Shown one piece after another: positions 49,173-49,361 of a stretch of 49,361 nt of DNA. Below the pieces are notes generated by a model. That model did not search any database. It was not told where the DNA came from and worked only from the letters and a program-made list of their open reading frames with translations. Made by a program: the position numbers and the translations under genes. The stretch lies in NCBI RefSeq assembly GCF_002086735.1, contig NZ_MVIJ01000043.1:1-49361 (forward strand), in the 5' to 3' direction. Within the stretch, counting starts at the first letter, position 1. Every line of letters begins with the position of its first letter. The DNA is from Mycobacterium scrofulaceum. GTDB taxonomy: Bacteria; Actinomycetota; Actinomycetes; Mycobacteriales; Mycobacteriaceae.

Positions 49173-49361
49173 TCGCCCGCTGGCGCTGCCCGATCGACGA
49201 ATTAGCATGCCACTGCATCGATACCGATGCGCGGGTACGGCGTCTAGGCATTGACGGACTTCCACACACGATCCGACGATTACGGGGTAAGTCCCCTGGG
49301 GTGGTGGGGTTTCGGAATCGGGGTGTGACGGTGCCGGGCCTTTGCCGGGTGTGTCGTTGCC
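49169..49361 (+). CDS. Open frame running off the right edge (partial)
   Basis: ATG 49169 opens MIARWRCPIDELACHCIDTD and stays open to the window end (64 codons), with six cysteines, three of them in the first 16 residues. The last 70 bases (GGGGTGGTGGGGTTTCGG and after) look different in composition and may belong to another element, so this may not be a single gene. Coupled to the 26-aa ORF. Confidence 0.35.
   Translation, partial: MIARWRCPIDELACHCIDTDARVRRLGIDGLPHTIRRLRGKSPGVVGFRNRGVTVPGLCRVCRC

Noticed and set aside
49290..49361. Terminal inverted repeat of a known insertion sequence at the right edge
   Set aside because: The composition is suggestive, but I cannot match it to a specific element and no transposase is visible, so it is only mentioned as a possibility.

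Overview
The window is mycobacterial chromosomal DNA. GC and third-position GC are high, and the first 29 kb carries, in conserved order and in reverse orientation to the M. tuberculosis H37Rv numbering, the block mrp (Rv1229c), tatB, htrA, rseA, sigE, Rv1220c, Rv1219c-Rv1215c, glgC, glgM, Rv1211, tagA, Rv1209, gpgS, folP2, fadD6, LOG (Rv1205), Rv1204c, dapE, dapD, Rv1200, fadD36 and an Rv1191-like hydrolase. The esxK/esxL-PE/PPE-IS1081 cluster that H37Rv has between Rv1193 and Rv1200 is absent. This fits a non-tuberculosis, M. avium-complex-like slow grower; the species cannot be fixed from the window alone. These orthologue assignments rest on recalled sequences, not on a search.

Layout. 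1-5.6 kb: iron-sulfur carrier Mrp, Tat translocase TatB and the envelope-stress module SigE/RseA/HtrA, with an MprA-box-like repeat upstream of sigE. 5.6-7.8 kb: a compact operon absent from H37Rv at this place, made of an NRAMP-like metal transporter with an altered metal-site signature, two PRC-barrel-like proteins and a small membrane protein. 8.0-12.7 kb: TetR-controlled ABC efflux operon with a twin operator over a leaderless promoter, ending in a decayed CocE-type hydrolase. 12.7-18.6 kb: glycogen/alpha-glucan and methylglucose-lipopolysaccharide genes plus small conserved genes. 18.7-29.4 kb: acyl-CoA synthetases, LOG phosphoribohydrolase, an AAA/TPR protein and lysine/DAP biosynthesis.

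From about 29.4 kb the content becomes accessory. 29.4-37 kb is a one-directional redox set: two quinone-oxidoreductase-type dehydrogenases, a Lpd/mercuric-reductase-like flavoprotein, DoxX, a secreted cupin, an atypical SDR, a DHA2 efflux pump and a broken RidA gene. 37-40.2 kb has an HSL-type esterase, a coupled pair of zinc-ribbon proteins, a UsfY-like protein, a small membrane protein and coupled micro-ORFs. 40.4-42.2 kb encodes an AcoR/Fis-type activator with a degenerate AAA domain and an operator downstream of its own promoter. 42.5-48.9 kb carries small coupled ORFs and two tandem, closely related LAL (large ATP-binding LuxR) regulators.

The most unusual signal is a 42-bp composite element, GGGTGA-N4-TCRTCACCC-N11-TCACCCGGGTGA, found three times (36831, 38927, 40278) with identical internal spacing. 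Each copy lies 46-82 bp upstream of the first start codon of a minus-strand transcription unit. A related palindrome (48952) precedes coupled small ORFs at the right edge. Together these suggest an undescribed local regulon, possibly controlled by one of the regulators encoded beside it.
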